Positions 60,822 through 64,000 of a stretch of DNA of 64,000 bases are shown here, one piece after another. A program made the position numbers and the translations under genes. The number at the start of each line of letters is the position of its first letter. The first letter of the stretch is position 1. The notes beneath the pieces are model-generated. The model saw nothing but the letters and a program-made list of their open reading frames with translations. It made no database searches and was not told where the DNA came from. The stretch covers positions 734,206 through 798,205 of the forward strand of contig NW_027192201.1 in the NCBI RefSeq assembly GCF_041956535.1. The letters run 5' to 3'. This DNA comes from Calcarisporiella thermophila CBS 279.70 (lineage: Eukaryota; Calcarisporiellomycota).

Positions 60822-61265
60822 TCTGCGAGGAGATCACATAAGCTAAGGAAAGATGGGCGATGGAGGGATTGTGGGAGAACAAAAAATAAAAGGACTGCCA
60901 ACAGAGCAAGCGAGGAAATAAAAAGCAGGATACAACCACAGTGGAGAAAAAAATAAAAACAAGGGCTGTCTCCTCCTTGTTCAAACAGAGGTGCAACACA
61001 AAACAAGCACCCGTCTTCAGCTACTAAAGTTAAGAACAGACTTGGAGCGAAAATGTGGCCAGAGCTTTTCATTTACTTGTTCCAAATTGATAGAGTGATA
61101 CTTGTGCCACTGTAACTGCAATCTCATGCATTTGGGGTATCACCGCGCCAGCTCCCTGGCCGGTGTTTCGATCTAATATTTGAATCAATACGGTTCCACT
61201 CAATTCTATTAAATAGCATCCAAATTTCTATAAGCTGATTGATTTTCAGATAAAATGATGATGTT
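60822..61265. other. intergenic region
   Basis: Lies upstream of the RA-PH gene and downstream of the carrier gene, both minus strand. AT-rich, with no coding signal. Confidence 0.55.
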
Positions 61266-62634
61266 CTAATTTCGTAAAAGCTTCATGGCCGATTCGTATC
61301 TAATCGCATCGGATCAGAGGAGGGAGGAAAAAGGAAAAGGAAAACAGGCACGTTAATACCGGCAAGTTAGTGAAAGCTGGGCAGCTTCATAAACACTTAC
61401 GCAAAAAAGGTAGCTGCATTAGCGGGAAAGGCACGAGCAAGCGTAGGCGTAAAGCCCTTGAAAAATGACTTCACACCCATCTTCTGTGCGACTAGTGCAC
61501 GGAAGCAGTCTGCGGTCGACTTATAGCTACCCGCCGCCAAAATAATTTAGAGGATTGGATATTTCAATAGATCGAAATGAATGGTCTTGTACCTGGTATT
61601 GTTCTGCATCCGGCTCTTCAATACATCCTGTGGATAACATGGCAACCATGCAGCTATCCCCGCAATACCTCCGGCGAGCAGCAAATCACCGCTCGTTAAG
61701 TCTGTGTCTTGTTTGTTGGACGCTAACCACCGTTTCATCCCCTCATAGGCGACTAATAGAAAAGTAAACAAACGGAGCTCGAGTGAAACACAATTAGAGC
61801 TACTCACAGAAATACGATGCATAGGATGGGACATCTCTAATAATGGTAATGGTAATGCCTCGATAAAGTCCTGCTAAGCCTCTATCTTTGAAGGTTCGTA
61901 TCCCACAGTCAATCACGCCCTTGTACTACGTAGAAGGATATTGAATCCGTCAGTTTAAATGCCTCAATGAAAATCTCCAAAGGCGCTATATCTCACTGGA
62001 GTTCCCCGTATTTCAGAAACAGGCATTGTATTCTGTGCCTGTAGCTTCACTTTTAGCAATTCTACAGGACAGTTTGCGAACGCCATCACCGAACCCGCCA
62101 ACCCCCCCGCTAGTGTAATCTCTGCCAACGATAGAACTCGCGACTCATCGCCACCTTGCAATAAGCGACGGAAATTGCCATTGGCCGAGAATAAAATTGC
62201 ATTGCTAAATATTTTATAAGATACACATCAGATAGATTAATGGAGTGTGTAGGTAACCAGCAAATGTACCAGATGCCGATTCCCATTAATGGTGATGCAA
62301 CTCCTTTATAAAGTCCACGAGGCTATAAAATGAGATGGTTTTTAGAAAAATCGAGGTAAAATTGAATATCCTCGAGCCTACCCCTTCCTCTTTTAGAGTA
62401 ACTTTTACACAGTCAATGGCGCCCTTATACTTTGGCGGGTCCGGTTGCGTCTGAAGCCTCACCTTCACTGTGTCGAAAGGGTGGCCTGCAAAGCACCTGC
62501 GATATAGGTTAAAGCCACAAAAAACCAATGAAAATAAGATACTTGCCAACTATAACTTGAGACCACCCCCCAACGGTGCCTCCAATGAATTCTTTTAAGG
62601 ATTTTACGAAAGCCTGGTCCTCTTTGGCCGTCAT
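61266..62634 (-). CDS. mitochondrial carrier (SLC25 family, Ymc1/SLC25A29-like)
   Basis: Eight exons (62634-62547, 62485-62382, 62322-62270, 62204-61997, 61925-61808, 61752-61593, 61526-61401, 61299-61266) give 296 aa, the standard size. The three repeats carry the carrier signature PFDTVKVRLQ, PVELLKVKLQ and PQDVLKSRMQ, each starting the odd-numbered helix. The substrate is not certain: the first repeat (VGHPFDTVK) resembles carnitine, ornithine and Ymc1-type carriers. The first intron appears to use a GC donor (GGCAAGT) with a TTTGCAG acceptor, since only this restores the conserved VGHPFDT. Confidence 0.9.
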
Positions 62635-63552
62635 TTTTGATGCAATTTTTAAAATTATTGGGGAGGAGGAAGCCTAATAATAATAATTTGCCTGATAAAA
62701 TTTGAATCAATATTAATTGAGCTCCAGAAGTAGCGCAGCTGTGACTTTTTACTTTAATCAATCTCCGTTGATAAATTTAACCTTCTTTTAACGACTCAGT
62801 TGCGCTATTAATGAGAGAAAATATAGGGATGCTGACTTCTTAGAAACCGGGTGGTGAAGGAGGGTTTATTTGCAAAATGTGTTATCCCATTTTTAACAAT
62901 ATTCTAAGATTTATCATATCGGCGATCTAAGTATAAACATTCGAAAACAAAACGTAATTTACTAAACAGCATAGTCTCAGTTTATTCTGATGATTGAGTT
63001 ACTTCCTCACCTTTGTGAAGTTTCAAAAATATCTTCAAAGCCAATTTTTAAAATATATTTATTCTTTTTGAAGCCATTGAAATTTCTAGACACCCACATT
63101 TTATATGTTCTTGAATGAAAAAAGAAGTATGCTCTAGTGAGAGAGTTTTGTCTTTTCAGTCAGCTAGGTGACATAGGGTACACCGTTACTATAGCTATAG
63201 CATTGATTCGCGAGATTTTGCTAGCGTTACTAAGAGGTGAATAACGAACCTATTTTAAACACCTACAGAAAAGTCAATATTAATATCAGGCCAAAGGAGG
63301 GCGCAGTCGTGACTGTACATCAGCCACATGTTGTTTCGTCATGACAATTTCAGCTTCCGACCTTGATTTTCTTTTCACTTTCTTTTTACCCTGACCTTAT
63401 TTTTTCCCCTTCTGATAATAGCTGATTATCCGGTGTTTTCCTCTCCTTTTTATTCCTCCTCCTTCAGCGATAACTGCCATTTTATAGTTTTGGAAACCAA
63501 AGAGAAAGATTGAAGCGCGGGAGGAAGAATACTAGTAAAAAGAACAAGTACA
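62635..63552. promoter_or_regulatory. divergent promoter region (carrier / SIN3)
   Basis: AT-rich. No TATA box stands out and no coding signal is seen. Confidence 0.5.
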
Positions 63553-64000
63553 ATGGATGTTACATCGTCAGGGGAGGAACCGCAGCGTCCGTTGAATGTG
63601 CGCGACGCGCTCTGTTACCTCGATCAGGTGAAGCTGCGTTTTGTAGGACAACCGGATGTGTATAATCGATTTCTTGACATTATGAAGGATTTCAAGAGCC
63701 AAGCGTGCGTATATTTGTGGGATTTACATAAAGTGCAGAATTGCTTAATCTTTATTTGTATTCTATTAGAATTGATACTCCAGGTGTCATCGAGCGTGTT
63801 TCTAAACTCTTCAAAGGGCATCCAGGACTTATTTCTGGATTCAACACATTTCTCCCACCTGGGTACCGGATTGAGGTTCCGGATCCCAACCAACCTGACA
63901 TAATTAGAGTTATCACCCCCAAGGGCACATCTCATCTTGGCTCTCCGCCCCCAGGCATGCATGCGCCTGCCTATCCTCCACCTCCACCCCCGCCCTCCTA
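63553..64000 (+). CDS. SIN3: SIN3 corepressor, N-terminal part, cut by window edge
   Basis: Two exons are visible (63553-63704 and 63770 to the edge). The first PAH domain is clear at about residues 14-80: [31 protein letters not shown], then [20 protein letters not shown] and [13 protein letters not shown], the strongly conserved PAH signature. A Pro-rich linker starts before the edge. Sin3 scaffolds the Rpd3 histone deacetylase complex and PAH domains bind repressor helices. The remaining domains lie to the right. Confidence 0.95.

Overview
The window is nuclear DNA from a fungus. Coding evidence is interrupted by many short GT-AG introns (mostly 40-100 nt, one as short as 38 nt). The gene content is fungal: a Spa2-type polarity scaffold, chitin deacetylase, an Sfp1-type split zinc finger, Mga2/Spt23, a Crz1-like factor, a Ran1/Sks1-type kinase and Sin3. 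A RIAM/lamellipodin-like RA-PH protein and an ERAL1-like GTPase, together with dense introns, are more suggestive of an early-diverging lineage than of a yeast, but this placement is inference. Coding DNA is moderately GC-rich. Intergenic DNA carries many homopolymer runs and purine or pyrimidine tracts. I saw no transposon, CRISPR array or rDNA.

Layout, left to right: a possible tRNA 3' end cut by the window edge; IFRD-like regulator (+); DUS3 tRNA dihydrouridine synthase (-); aspartate aminotransferase (+); complex I subunit NDUFA2/B8 (-); CREB/ATF-type bZIP factor (-); secreted 3D/double-psi-barrel protein (+); Msb2-like signalling-mucin candidate (-); kinesin-5 (+); Crz1-like C2H2 factor (-); GPI-type chitin deacetylase (+); Mga2/Spt23-like membrane-bound factor (-); Era GTPase (+); Ran1/Sks1-like kinase (-). 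A 4.7 kb stretch (34360-39071) with only weak gene candidates follows. Then come an amino-acid permease (-); a 3.1 kb gene-free interval; Sfp1-like factor (+); FIG4 phosphoinositide phosphatase (-); an unrecognised coiled-coil protein (+); a 1.5 kb interval with nested inverted repeats; a two-TM protein with two PPxY motifs (+); Spa2-like (-); eIF3 subunit L (+); the RA-PH protein with an N-terminal LD motif (-); a mitochondrial carrier (-); and the 5' end of SIN3 (+), running off the right edge.

Gene orientation alternates almost strictly, so most genes share promoters with one neighbour and terminator regions with the other. Housekeeping genes sit in compact spacing (about 230-500 bp), whereas regulators (kinase, permease, Sfp1-like factor) are flanked by kilobases of non-coding DNA. 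A loose theme of cell-surface and polarity control runs through the window (Msb2-like mucin, Crz1-like factor, chitin deacetylase, Spa2, RA-PH adaptor, kinesin-5), but there is no sign of a metabolic cluster.

All exon boundaries were derived by hand from reading frame, splice consensus and family conservation. For every model where I give exons, the exon lengths sum to a multiple of three.
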